Below, piece by piece: positions 26,233 to 34,809 of a DNA stretch of 64,000 nucleotides (the stretch's first letter is position 1; every line of letters begins with the position of its first letter). The stretch is taken from positions 442,239 to 506,238 of the forward strand of contig JAGNLW010000001.1 of NCBI GenBank assembly GCA_017999365.1, read 5' to 3'. The position numbers and the translations under genes are program-made. The notes under the pieces were generated by a model. The model was given only the letters and a program-made list of their open reading frames with translations, had not been told where the DNA came from and did not search any database. Source of the stretch: Candidatus Aminicenantota bacterium. GTDB taxonomy: Bacteria > Acidobacteriota > Aminicenantia > Aminicenantales > Saccharicenantaceae.

Positions 26233-27558
26233 CTACTTCTTTCGGACCGTGATGTCGCCGTTCGTCCTGAGCTGCAGGGTGACGCCGCCCGCGCCCTCGC
26301 CGAAGCTCACGGCCTGGGTCTCGAGTTCGCGGCTCTGCAGGAGCGTGACCGGCAGGTCCGTGAGGACCCGGCCGAAGGCGGCCTGAGCCGTCCCCCGGAC
26401 CTCGGCGCCGGCGGGCAGGACGACCTCGATCGGCCGGAACGACGTCCTGACGTCGATCAGGCATCCCGCGGGCGGACACTTGACGTCCTCGATCTCGACC
26501 CCGGCCGACTCGCCGGCGACGGTGATCGGGCCGGCGGCGCGCCGCAGGACGACGTCGCCGAACGAGGTCCGGATGTCCGACGGGCCGCCGATGTCCTCGG
26601 CCAGTACGCCGGCCGACTCGGCCGCCACGGTGAGGCGCCCGCCGACGCGCCGGGCCTCGATGGCCTCGAACGAGGAGCGCAGGGACGCGTCCTTCTTGAC
26701 GTCGGCGACCGTGACCGCGGCCGATTCCCCGCCGACCTCGAGGGCGCCCTCGACGCCCCGGACGTCGATCGCGGCGAAGGACGAGGTGACGCGGCAGTCC
26801 CCGGCCACGCCCGAACCGGTCACGGGCGAGCTCTCCGCGGTCACGGTGAGCGGGCCGCCGATCCTCTCGAAACGGACCTCGCCGAAGCTGTTGCGGATCT
26901 CGGCCTTGCCGCCGATCCTCTCGAGCCGGACGGCGCCGCTCTCGTTCCGGATTTCGACCGGCCCCTTGAAGTCCGCGACCCGGACCTCGTCGAAGCTGTT
27001 CTCGAGAGAGAGCTCCCCGCCGCAGCCCTCGATCCGGACCTTGCCGCTCTCGTTGCGCAGGTCGAGCCGGCCCGTGATACCGGTGACCGTGAGATTGCCG
27101 AAGGAATTGGCGGTCTCGAGCGACTGGGCCGCGGGCACGCGCACGGCGAGCCGCGCCGCGAAGGACAAGCTGCGCCCGACACGCCTGTCCCCCCGGTCGA
27201 GCGGCGTGGCCAGGCGCAGGACCAGCCCGCCGGCCGTGGGCTCGAGCGTCAGGGTCGTCTCGTCGAGGAATTTCTTGAGGAACGCGGTGTCCGTATCACC
27301 GGCCTCCACGATGGCCTCGGCGGAGACCTCGTTCTTGTCCCAGGCGATGACCGTCAGGTGGCCCATGGCCGATTCGACGCGGAGCGTCTTGCGGGGTTCG
27401 GCGACACGGCCGGCGACGAGCGTCTTGGTCTGGACGTTCTTGGCGCCCCGCCCCAGGAGGGTCACGGAGGGGGCGGCCGACGCGGCCCGAGCGTCCGCGG
27501 TCGCGAGGAAGACGGCGACGGCCGCCGTCATCAGGATCCGAATGGTCTTATCGTTCAT
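26233..27558 (-). CDS. DUF4097-type secreted repetitive beta-solenoid protein
   Basis: A 441-residue protein with a signal peptide (to about residue 26). The body is made of about a dozen short repeats of ~20 residues alternating SFGxVxVxxIxG- and NESGxVRIExxxG-like units, for example LETANSFGNLTVTGITGRLDLRNESGKVRI and RNSFGEVRFERIGGPLTV, which predict a right-handed beta-solenoid as in DUF4097/DUF4098 adhesin-like domains. It is the last gene of an ECF sigma-anti-sigma operon (24-nt gap from the anti-sigma gene), an arrangement in which DUF4097 proteins recur. Probably an envelope sensor or structural protein. Confidence 0.8.
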   Translation of the reverse strand: MNDKTIRILMTAAVAVFLATADARAASAAPSVTLLGRGAKNVQTKTLVAGRVAEPRKTLRVESAMGHLTVIAWDKNEVSAEAIVEAGDTDTAFLKKFLDETTLTLEPTAGGLVLRLATPLDRGDRRVGRSLSFAARLAVRVPAAQSLETANSFGNLTVTGITGRLDLRNESGKVRIEGCGGELSLENSFDEVRVADFKGPVEIRNESGAVRLERIGGKAEIRNSFGEVRFERIGGPLTVTAESSPVTGSGVAGDCRVTSSFAAIDVRGVEGALEVGGESAAVTVADVKKDASLRSSFEAIEARRVGGRLTVAAESAGVLAEDIGGPSDIRTSFGDVVLRRAAGPITVAGESAGVEIEDVKCPPAGCLIDVRTSFRPIEVVLPAGAEVRGTAQAAFGRVLTDLPVTLLQSRELETQAVSFGEGAGGVTLQLRTNGDITVRKK

Positions 27559-27582
27559 GGTCTTCTCCTCCGAGTCCGAGTT

Positions 27583-28179
27583 TCACTCCGTCGGTCCCAG
27601 CGCGTCGGACAAGGTCTGCCGCTTGTCCCGGAGCGCGGCCAGGAGATACCGGCGGACGTGGGCGTTGGCCGGGTTCGAGGCCAGGACCAGGCGGCAGCGG
27701 TCGATCTGGGCGTCGATGACGGCCAGCCGGTCCTCGTAGAGAGCCGACTCCTCGGTCAAGGAAGACGCGAGCTTCGGCCGGACCTGACGTTCGAGGGACT
27801 CGATGGCCGCGAGATGGTCCTTCTCGATCCTCTCGACCTCGGCCAGGGCCCGCCCCGCCAGCAGACCCGAGGGCGCGGCCGGACGCCTCGATACGGCGAT
27901 CCCCACGACCACCGCAAGGATCAGGGCCGCCGCGGCCGGCACGAGGACCCACCGGCGGCGGCGGAAGAAGGCGCCCAGAGCGTCGAGCCGGCTCCGGCCG
28001 GGAGCGCGCGTCCCGGGGGGCACGGCCGCGGCCTCCGCCGCCGTCTCGGCCGTCCTCTCCATCTCGCGAACGAGGGCGGCCTCGATCCTCGCCCACAGTC
28101 CGTCGTCGGCGACCGGGCTTCTCATGGCGGCGATCTCCTTGTCCAATCGCGCGTCGAGCTCCGCTTGTTCGCGCTTCAT
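27583..28179 (-). CDS. Putative membrane anti-sigma factor
   Basis: A 198-residue protein overlapping the ECF sigma gene by 4 nt (ATGA). It has a soluble N-terminal ~70 residues (LDARLDKEIAAMRSPVADDGLWARIEAAL), one membrane helix at ~78-98 (WVLVPAAAALILAVVVGIAV) and a periplasmic coiled-coil-like tail (VERIEKDHLAAIESLERQVRPKLA). No HxxxCxxC zinc motif is present, so it is not a canonical ZAS protein. The anti-sigma role is inferred from position and topology. GGAGGG precedes the ATG. Confidence 0.65.
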   Translation of the reverse strand: MKREQAELDARLDKEIAAMRSPVADDGLWARIEAALVREMERTAETAAEAAAVPPGTRAPGRSRLDALGAFFRRRRWVLVPAAAALILAVVVGIAVSRRPAAPSGLLAGRALAEVERIEKDHLAAIESLERQVRPKLASSLTEESALYEDRLAVIDAQIDRCRLVLASNPANAHVRRYLLAALRDKRQTLSDALGPTE

Positions 28180-28709
28180 GTCATCCCTCCCGCCGGAACG
28201 GCGCTCAGCCAGGCCCGGAGCTTCCGCCGGGCCCGGTGGACGGAGGTCTTCACGGTCCCGACGCTGACGCCGAGCATCTCGGCGACCTCCTCCTGGGAAT
28301 ATTCCTCGACGGCGAAGAGCACGAAGCAGGACTTCATCTGGCCGGGCAGGCCGTCGACGGCCTCGGCCAGGCTATGGGCCAGCTCGCTCGACGACCGGGC
28401 CCCCAGGGCGGCCATGTCCTCGACGTCCGCGGCCGGCAGCCGGCGCTTGCGCAGCAGGTCCAGACAGGTGTTGTGGAGGATCTGGAAGAGGTAGGTGCTG
28501 AAGCGGGACCCGCTGCGGAACCCGCCGATGCCGCGGAAGAGCTTGAGGAAGGTCTCCTGGACGGCGTCCTCGGCCTCCTCGCGGTTGCCGAGGAACCGGA
28601 TCGCCGTCCGGAGGAGCGGCTGGCCGTACCGGTCGTAGATCCGACGGTAGGCCGCCAGGTCGCCCGCCCGGCACCGCTCGATCGTTTCGCTTTCGTCGGG
28701 TTGGTCCAT
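28176..28709 (-). CDS. RNA polymerase ECF-type sigma-70 factor
   Basis: A 177-residue sigma factor. Region 2: YRRIYDRYGQPLLRTAIRFLGNREEAEDAVQETFLKLFRGIGGFRSGSRFSTYLFQILHNTCLDLLRKRRL, with the DAVQETFLK recognition block. Region 4: LPGQMKSCFVLFAVEEYSQEEVAEMLGVSVGTVKTSVHRARRKLRAWL, a clear HTH. It heads an operon with a membrane anti-sigma and DUF4097 protein. A TAGCAT box ends 6 nt before the ATG and no ribosome-binding site is visible, so the mRNA may be leaderless. Confidence 0.92.
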   Translation of the reverse strand: MDQPDESETIERCRAGDLAAYRRIYDRYGQPLLRTAIRFLGNREEAEDAVQETFLKLFRGIGGFRSGSRFSTYLFQILHNTCLDLLRKRRLPAADVEDMAALGARSSSELAHSLAEAVDGLPGQMKSCFVLFAVEEYSQEEVAEMLGVSVGTVKTSVHRARRKLRAWLSAVPAGGMT

Positions 28710-28778
28710 GGCCTGATGCTAGCGCCTTTCCACCCCGTTAGACGGGGGACGACGACGATTCGTTGACCGCGGGGATCA

Positions 28779-29636
28779 CTATCCTTTGGCCGCGGTCCCG
28801 ACGGCCAGGAGCGACGGATCGGCCCCGAGAGTGACGCCCTCACCGCGAACCATGCGCAAGGACGGCTTCGGGCCCGCGGCGAAGCCGAGACCGGAGACGA
28901 GCGCGACGGCGCGGGCATTGGCCTCGAGGGCACCCAGGCGGACCTCGGCCTCGCCCGCCCCGAACGCGAACGCGGACAGCAGGGTGGCCGGACGAGCGTC
29001 GCCCGGGTCCGCCCACCAGGGCCCGGCCCAGGCGAAACCGAGCCGGCGGCGGCCGAAGACGTAGCCGGCGACGCGACCGCCCGATATCTTGAGCCAGGCC
29101 AGCTCGGGGTATAGGGCCGCCCGGCGCTCCAGGAAGAACGAACGGTCGCCGCCGAAAGCGCGCCGGTCGATCCCGCGAATAGTCGGCAGGTCGGCGGCCG
29201 TGATCGGACGGACGCCTTCCCCGGCCGCGCCGGGAATGGAGCCTCTGAGCCGGAGCGAGCGGCAGACCGGGTGGAAGCCGCGCGACTCGTAAAAAGGGAC
29301 GGCCCGCGGCACCGCGTCGAGCGAGACGGTCCGGCAGCCGCGCCCGTCGAGATAGGCCACGGCCCTATCGAAGAGCGCCGGCCCGGCTCCCCCGCCCCGG
29401 CATCCCGGGTCGACCAAGAGCTCGCCGATGAAGCCCATGTCGTCGTACGACGTGGCCACGCAGACGCCCGCGGGACGCCCGCCGGACTCCGCGAGAAAGC
29501 AGCCGGCCGCCTCGTGTTCGAGGAAGAGCTCGAACTCCTCGGCCACCTCGGTGGCCCAGCCCTCGACCTCGGCCCAGCGGGCGGCGTGCGCGGCGTCCTC
29601 GCGCCGCATCGCCCGGATCTCGATCGAAGCCGGCAT
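28779..29636 (-). CDS. GNAT family acetyltransferase with two GNAT-like halves
   Basis: A 285-residue protein. The N-terminal half is a standard GNAT domain: IRAMRREDAAHAARWAEVEGW, CFLAESGGRPAGVCVATSYDDMGFIGELLVDPGCRGGGAGPALFDRAVAYL (acetyl-CoA binding R/Q-x-x-G-x-G/A loop at CRGGGAG), and FYESRGFHPV. The C-terminal half (ITAADLPTIRGIDRRAFGGDRSFFLERR... onward) resembles the second, YitH-type acetyltransferase domain. Substrate unknown. GGGGGAGGAG lies upstream of the ATG. Confidence 0.85.
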   Translation of the reverse strand: MPASIEIRAMRREDAAHAARWAEVEGWATEVAEEFELFLEHEAAGCFLAESGGRPAGVCVATSYDDMGFIGELLVDPGCRGGGAGPALFDRAVAYLDGRGCRTVSLDAVPRAVPFYESRGFHPVCRSLRLRGSIPGAAGEGVRPITAADLPTIRGIDRRAFGGDRSFFLERRAALYPELAWLKISGGRVAGYVFGRRRLGFAWAGPWWADPGDARPATLLSAFAFGAGEAEVRLGALEANARAVALVSGLGFAAGPKPSLRMVRGEGVTLGADPSLLAVGTAAKG

Positions 29637-29806
29637 CGCTCGCTCCTCCCCCGGATGGTAGCACCGGAGGGCGGGCCGTTGGAAGCCCCGCCGGGGCCGG
29701 CGGCGGCTACTTCTTTATCGCTCTCATAACTCACTGAGCGCGTTTTCCGGTATAATCCGGGGCGAAGCGCGTCCGGGGAATTTCCTGCGAGGCCGGAGTG
29801 AGGACA

Positions 29807-30429
29807 ATGGAGTTCATCGAAGCCGTGGCCCGAAGACGGACGGTTCGCGAGTACGAGCCCAGGCCGGTCCCTCATGAAGCCGTGCGGCGGGCCCTGGAAG
29901 CCGGCTTGCGCGCGCCCTGCAACGCCCATCTCAAGAGCTGGCAGTTCATCCTGCTGCGGGACCCGGCCCAAAGGGCCCGCGCCGTCACGGAGGGTCTCAA
30001 GGCCAGGGACATGAAGGACAAGGCGGAGAGCGAGGCCTTCGTCTCCCGCTTCGCCGACGAGGAGCTGCGCCGGGTCTACAGGCGCTCCTCCCCCTTCAGC
30101 TGAGCATGATGCTCGAAGCCCCGGAGGTCCTGGTCGTCTGCTACAAGATGAAGCCGCTCCCGGAATGCCGGACCCTCTTCGAGCTGAATCCGCTGGCCTC
30201 GGCCTGGATGTGCGTCGAGAACATCATGCTGGCCCTGGCCGCCGAGGGGCTGTTCGGCTGCACGTACACCCCCTATGACGCCGCCGGGCTGAAGGAAGCT
30301 CTGAACGTGCCGTCGGAGTACCAGATCGCGGCGGTCGTCCCCTTCGGATTCCCGCGGCGGAGGCCCGACCCCCAGGAACCTGAGATCCTCGACGAACGCC
30401 TGCACATCGACACCTGGGGGAAGCCATGA
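29807..30429 (+). pseudogene. Nitroreductase family gene split by a single-base frameshift
   Basis: The N-terminal ~98 residues (MEFIEAVARRRTVREYEPRPVPHEAVRRALEAG..., with the FMN-binding RRxVR..Y signature) run to a TGA at 30101. The C-terminal 107 residues (MMLEAPEVLVVCYKMK...LASAWMCVENIMLALAAEGLFGCTYTPYDA) continue in another frame from about 30087. Restoring one G near 30083-30086 gives ...YRRLLPLQLSMMLEAP..., the expected family sequence. Flavin-dependent oxidoreductase before the lesion. It may be a true pseudogene or a consensus error. GGAGTGAGGAC precedes the ATG. Confidence 0.75.
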
Positions 30430-30586
30430 AGCTCAAAGCGCCCTGGCTCTAGCCCCCATCGATCTTCCGGTTGACGGCGGGGGGATCGGAAACCGTCCAT
30501 CCCCGATACGATAAACATTCCGGCGGCCCGGTGAGTATTCTCATTAGCATGTCCGGGCTGTCAGGCCGGACCGCACGGAGGACCGA

Positions 30587-31702
30587 ATGAGAAAGCTCGC
30601 TTTCGCTCTCGTGTCGCTCGTCCTGTTCAGCCTCATCGCGATGGCTATCGGCCAGGAGGCGGTGACGCTCCCGGCCAAACCCGCGAATCCCGGCGCCGGC
30701 CGCGTCCTCGCGCTCCGCGAGATCTTCCGCGTCTCGGACGCCCAGGGCGGCTTCTACTTCAAGAGCCCCACCCGCCTCGAATCCGTCCCCGACGGCGGCC
30801 TCCTCGTCGTCGACGACGACGAGCTCCTGCGGTTCGACGCCGCGGGACGGTTCGTCGTCAATATGTTCCGGCCCGGCCAAGGGCCCGGCGAGCTGCGGCA
30901 GGTCACGGACTGCCTCGTCCGGAGCGGCGAGGTCCTGGCCTTCCAGGAACAGCCCCTGAAATGCGTCGTCTCGGGCCTCGACGGGAGGTTCCTCCGCGAG
31001 TTCAAGCCCGACGCGCCCGTCTCCCGGCTCCTGGGTCTCTACGGCGACCGCCTGCTCATGGCCGCGAACTCGGCCATCCCCTTCGACAAGGTCCAGAAGC
31101 CCGAGGGCGATATACTGGATATCGTCTGGACGCTGGCCCTGGCGACAGCCGATGGCGCGGTCAGGCCGACCTCGCTCGCCTACGCCACCAAGTGGTTCGC
31201 CAAGCGCCTGCCCGGGGCCATGATCGCCGACAATCTGACCTTCCTGCTCTGCGCCCCGCTCGCCGAAGGGCTGGTCGCCGTGGCCAACGAAGAGGCGTAC
31301 GCCGTCCATATCGTCGACCCCGGAAAGAACGCGGCCGTCCGGTCGGTCAAGCGCGACTACAAGCGCGTCAAGTACGAACCGCAGAGGCCCTCGGATAAAC
31401 CCGACGCTCCCCGCCGACTGGCTCAGCCGCGCGCTTTCTTCAGCGACATCCAGAGGCTGTTCTCCGCGGACGGGAACATCTGGGCCGTCACCTCGACCGT
31501 CGTCCCGGGCAAGGGCGTCCTCGTCGACGTCATGAGCCCGCGGGGGGAATACCTCGACAGCTTCTATCTGCCCCTGCCGAAAGGCGTCGGCCCCCACGAG
31601 CTGGCCCGCTATCCGATGACCGTCGCCGGCCGGGCGTTCTTCGTCCTCGAGGAACTCGAGGACGGCCGTCTCGAGGTCGTGAAGTACGAGATCGCCCTCT
31701 AA
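30587..31702 (+). CDS. Secreted 6-bladed beta-propeller protein
   Basis: A 371-residue protein with a signal peptide (to about residue 23, AMAIGQ). The blades are recognisable from SPTRLESVPDGGLLVVDDDELLRFDAAGRFVVNMFRPGQGPGELRQVTDCLV, the hallmark GQGPGEL turn of the 6-bladed beta-propeller family, and repeated LxxxDxxGxxL strands. The same family occurs twice in the AT-rich block near 58.7-61.8 kb. Function unknown; family members are periplasmic or surface lipoproteins in Bacteroidota and Acidobacteriota. GGAGGACCG precedes the ATG. Confidence 0.8.
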   Translation: MRKLAFALVSLVLFSLIAMAIGQEAVTLPAKPANPGAGRVLALREIFRVSDAQGGFYFKSPTRLESVPDGGLLVVDDDELLRFDAAGRFVVNMFRPGQGPGELRQVTDCLVRSGEVLAFQEQPLKCVVSGLDGRFLREFKPDAPVSRLLGLYGDRLLMAANSAIPFDKVQKPEGDILDIVWTLALATADGAVRPTSLAYATKWFAKRLPGAMIADNLTFLLCAPLAEGLVAVANEEAYAVHIVDPGKNAAVRSVKRDYKRVKYEPQRPSDKPDAPRRLAQPRAFFSDIQRLFSADGNIWAVTSTVVPGKGVLVDVMSPRGEYLDSFYLPLPKGVGPHELARYPMTVAGRAFFVLEELEDGRLEVVKYEIAL

Positions 31703-31714
31703 GCGGCGACCCGC

Positions 31715-33049
31715 CTATTCCCCGCCGATCTGGAGGAGCCGGATGCGCAGGGTCGGCGCGGCCATGGACAGGTTCGGGTCGAGGTCGTCGGCCAGCATGT
31801 CGATGCCGTTGAGGATCTCGTCGGCCGTGCCGGCGATGGTCAGCCCCTGGACCGGGAAGGCGATCTTGCCGTTCTCGATCCAGAAGCCGGCCGCGCCGCC
31901 GCTGAAGTTCCCGTTGACCGGATTGATGCCGTAGCCGGTGACGCTCTTGACCAGCAGCCCCGTCTTGGTGGCCGCGACGATGTCGTCGAACTTGGCCGTC
32001 CCCGCCGCCATGGTGAAGTTGTGCGGGCCGATGCCCGGCAGGCCGTCGAAGCCGCCGCGCGAGGCGTTGCCCGTGCTCTTGACCCCGGCCCGCTTGGCCA
32101 CGGCCGTGTTGTAGAGGAAGCCGCGCAGGACGCCCCGCTCGACGATGACGCGCTTCTGCGTCGGGACGCCCTCGCCGTCGAAGGGGGCGCTGGCCATGGC
32201 CTTCTCGCGCGTGCCGTCGTCGACGACGGTCACCGACTCCGCCGCGATGCGCTGGTCCATCATCTTGGCCAGGAAGCTGGCGCCCTGGAGGACGCGCTCG
32301 CCGTTGACCGCGCCCAGGATTCCCCCCAGCAGGGCCCGGGCGACGTCGGTGTGGAAGATGACCGGCGCCTTCTGGGTCTTGACCGTGCGCGGGTCGAGCA
32401 TGTCGCAGGCCTCGCGGATGGCCTTGGCCGCGATGTCCTCGGCCGGCTTGAGGTCGGCGTAGAAGCGGCGGCTGCAGGATTCGCCGCCGGAGGACCTCTG
32501 CTCGCCCTTCTCGGCCACGACCGAGACGCCCACCCCGCACCCCGAGGCCTTGTAGCTCTTGGCCAGGCCGTTGGAGTTGGCGAGGACCGTCTCCGCTTCG
32601 GACTCCCGGTAGCTCGCGCCGTCGCTCTTGGTGACCCGGGGGTCGGCCAGGGCCAGCTTCTCCAGGCGCTTGGCCAGCTCGATCTTCTCCTCCATCGGCA
32701 CCCGGGCGATGCTCGGGTCGTAGAGCCCGGCCACTTCGGTCACGCCCTTGTCGTCGGGCAGGACGTTGTTGGGATCGGCCGTCGTGGCCTTGGCGAAGGC
32801 GATGGCCCGGCCGGCGGCCTCCTCGAGGGCCTTCTCCCCCAGGTCGTTGGAGCTGGCGAAGGCCATCCGCCCCCCGACGAAGACCCGGACCCCGGCCCCG
32901 GCCGAAGCGGCCTCCTGGACGGTCTCGATGTCGCCCTTGCGGACGTCGAGGCTCAGGTTCCGGCCCGACTCGATGTAGACCTCGGCCGCGTCGGCGCCCA
33001 ACTTGAGGCAGCGCTTGACGAGCTGTTCGGCGATGGCTTTGTTGTCCAT
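31715..33049 (-). CDS. pmbA: TldE/PmbA-like metallopeptidase subunit
   Basis: A 444-residue protein of the TldD/PmbA family. Features: IAEQLVKRCLKLGADAAEVYIE, GAGVRVFVGGRMAFASSNDL, GGESCSRRFYADLKPAEDIAAKA, GVPTQKRVIVERGVLRGFLYNTAVAKRAG, and GFWIENGKIAFPVQGLTIAGTADEIL. Like other TldE subunits it lacks the HExxxH zinc motif, which its partner supplies. Unlike the partner, it has no visible signal peptide. It is encoded 15 nt downstream of the tldD-like gene, so the two form an operon. Confidence 0.88.
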   Translation of the reverse strand: MDNKAIAEQLVKRCLKLGADAAEVYIESGRNLSLDVRKGDIETVQEAASAGAGVRVFVGGRMAFASSNDLGEKALEEAAGRAIAFAKATTADPNNVLPDDKGVTEVAGLYDPSIARVPMEEKIELAKRLEKLALADPRVTKSDGASYRESEAETVLANSNGLAKSYKASGCGVGVSVVAEKGEQRSSGGESCSRRFYADLKPAEDIAAKAIREACDMLDPRTVKTQKAPVIFHTDVARALLGGILGAVNGERVLQGASFLAKMMDQRIAAESVTVVDDGTREKAMASAPFDGEGVPTQKRVIVERGVLRGFLYNTAVAKRAGVKSTGNASRGGFDGLPGIGPHNFTMAAGTAKFDDIVAATKTGLLVKSVTGYGINPVNGNFSGGAAGFWIENGKIAFPVQGLTIAGTADEILNGIDMLADDLDPNLSMAAPTLRIRLLQIGGE

Positions 33050-33064
33050 GGTGCGCGTCCTTTC

Positions 33065-34597
33065 TCAGGTCCGGCGGGCCCGCGAGCCGCCGACGTTGAT
33101 GCCCCGGATCCTGACCGTCGGCTGGCCGGCCGTGACCTCGGCCGACTGGCCCTTGCCGCAGATGCCCGGACCGAAGTCCAGGTCGTCGCCGACGGCGTCG
33201 ACGCCCTTGATGACGTCGAGGCAGTTGCCGATGAGGGTGGCCCCCTTGACGGGGACCGTCTTCTTGCCGTTCTCGATGAGGTAGGCCTCGCGGCAGGTAA
33301 AGTTGAAGACGCCGTCGGTCGGGTTGACGCTGCCGCCGCTCAAGCTCTGGACGTAGATGCCGCTCGGCGTCGAGGCCAGGATGTCCTCGGGCTTGTCCGT
33401 TCCCTTCTCGATGAAGGTGTTGGTCATGCGGACGATGGGCATGTAGCGGAAGGACTCGCGCCGGCCGTTGCCGGTGCGCTCCATGCCGATCTGCTTGGCC
33501 GACAGGATATCGGTCATGTATTTGACGAGCGTGCCGTCCTGGATGAGGACGTTGCGCTTCATCGGCGTGCCCTCGTCGTCGTAATTCGTCGTGCCGCGGA
33601 AGCACGGCAGGGTGCCGTCGTCGACCATGGTGAACTTGGGGTCGGCCACGGCCCGGCCCAGCTTGCCGACGAAGACGCCGGTCTCGCGGGCGATATTGTC
33701 GCCCTCGAGCGGGTGGCCGACGGCCTCGTGGACGAGGACCCCGCCCCAGCCGTTCTGCATGACGACGTCCATCTTGCCGGCCGGGGCGTCCTCGGCCCCG
33801 AGCATGGTCACGGCCTCGCGGGCGCAGGCCCGGGCCGCGTCCTCGGGCTTGAGGTCGTCGAACATCTCGATGCCGGCGTGGCGGCTCAGGCGCTCCCGCC
33901 CCATGTGCGAGGTGCCGTTGCCGGCGGCCAGGGCCTGGACGATGAAGAAGATGAGCGGCAGCTCGTCCTCGAGGTAGAGACCCTCGCTGTTGGCCAGGAC
34001 CCGGCCGCGGACCTCGTCGTAGTAGTCGATCGAGGCCATCTTGACCTTGGGGTCGTAAGCCAGGGCGGCATCGTGGGCCCGCTTCATGATCTCCAGGCGC
34101 TTCTCGTCGGCCACGGTCTGGAGAGGGACTTTGACCGTGACGTACGACGGCCGCCTTTCCTCTTTGATATCGACGGGCGCCACGGCCTTGGCCCCGCGGG
34201 CGACGTAGGAAGCGACGTCGGCGGCCCGCAGGAAGGCCTCGAGCGAGAGATCGTCGGTGTAGGCGTAGCCCGTCTTGTCCCCGGAGATGACGCGGACTCC
34301 GGCGCCGCGCGACAGGCCGTAGACGGCGCTTTTGAACTTGCCCTCTTCGAGCAGGATCGAGCGCGAGACGCGGTTCTCGATGTAGACTTCGCCGAATTCG
34401 CCGCCTTTGGCGAGGGCCCGTTGGATGACCTTGTTCAGGTCGGCCAGGGCGAACTTGGGGGCGGGCGGCGCTTGGCCGGCCTTCTTCAGGCAGCTCACGA
34501 GCGACGGCGCGGCCGCCAGGGCGATGCCGCCCTTGATGCCGAGCTCCAGGAACCGGCGCCGGGGAATGTCGTCGACGGAGAAGACGCGATGTGTCAT
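33065..34597 (-). CDS. tldD: TldD-like metallopeptidase subunit with Tat/lipoprotein signal
   Basis: A 510-residue catalytic TldD subunit. Zinc motif HEAVGH (about residues 290-295) in GGVLVHEAVGHPLEGDN; other family segments GVRVISGDKTGYAYTDDL and YVQSLSGGSVNPTDGVFNFTCREAYLIENGKK. The start is odd: IPRRRFLELGIKGGIALAAAPSLVSC is a twin-arginine signal ending in a lipobox (Cys36), absent from cytosolic TldD. AGGTGAGG precedes the ATG at 34597. With the TldE partner it would degrade unfolded peptides or process modified peptides, here perhaps outside the cytoplasm. Confidence 0.88.
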   Translation of the reverse strand: MTHRVFSVDDIPRRRFLELGIKGGIALAAAPSLVSCLKKAGQAPPAPKFALADLNKVIQRALAKGGEFGEVYIENRVSRSILLEEGKFKSAVYGLSRGAGVRVISGDKTGYAYTDDLSLEAFLRAADVASYVARGAKAVAPVDIKEERRPSYVTVKVPLQTVADEKRLEIMKRAHDAALAYDPKVKMASIDYYDEVRGRVLANSEGLYLEDELPLIFFIVQALAAGNGTSHMGRERLSRHAGIEMFDDLKPEDAARACAREAVTMLGAEDAPAGKMDVVMQNGWGGVLVHEAVGHPLEGDNIARETGVFVGKLGRAVADPKFTMVDDGTLPCFRGTTNYDDEGTPMKRNVLIQDGTLVKYMTDILSAKQIGMERTGNGRRESFRYMPIVRMTNTFIEKGTDKPEDILASTPSGIYVQSLSGGSVNPTDGVFNFTCREAYLIENGKKTVPVKGATLIGNCLDVIKGVDAVGDDLDFGPGICGKGQSAEVTAGQPTVRIRGINVGGSRARRT

Positions 34598-34809
34598 GGG
34601 CCTCACCTCTCAGGCGGATTCGGGATACGGCCGACCGTAGAGCGGGATTATAACGCAGCTGTCAAGAGAAACCGAAAAAGGCGGGTGGCTATCGGGCCAT
34701 GCCACAGGGCCATCCCGGGGCGGAGGGCGCGGCACAATTCTTGCACGCCAAACAAGAGGAGGCCTTGCGGCCGCATCCCAACCCGAGAGCTTCATTCGAG
34801 GGGGACGAA

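Noticed and set aside
30426..30452. Eight-codon frame MKLKAPWL overlapping the nitroreductase stop
   Set aside because: Overlapping start looks coupled, but it is too short to support as a gene.
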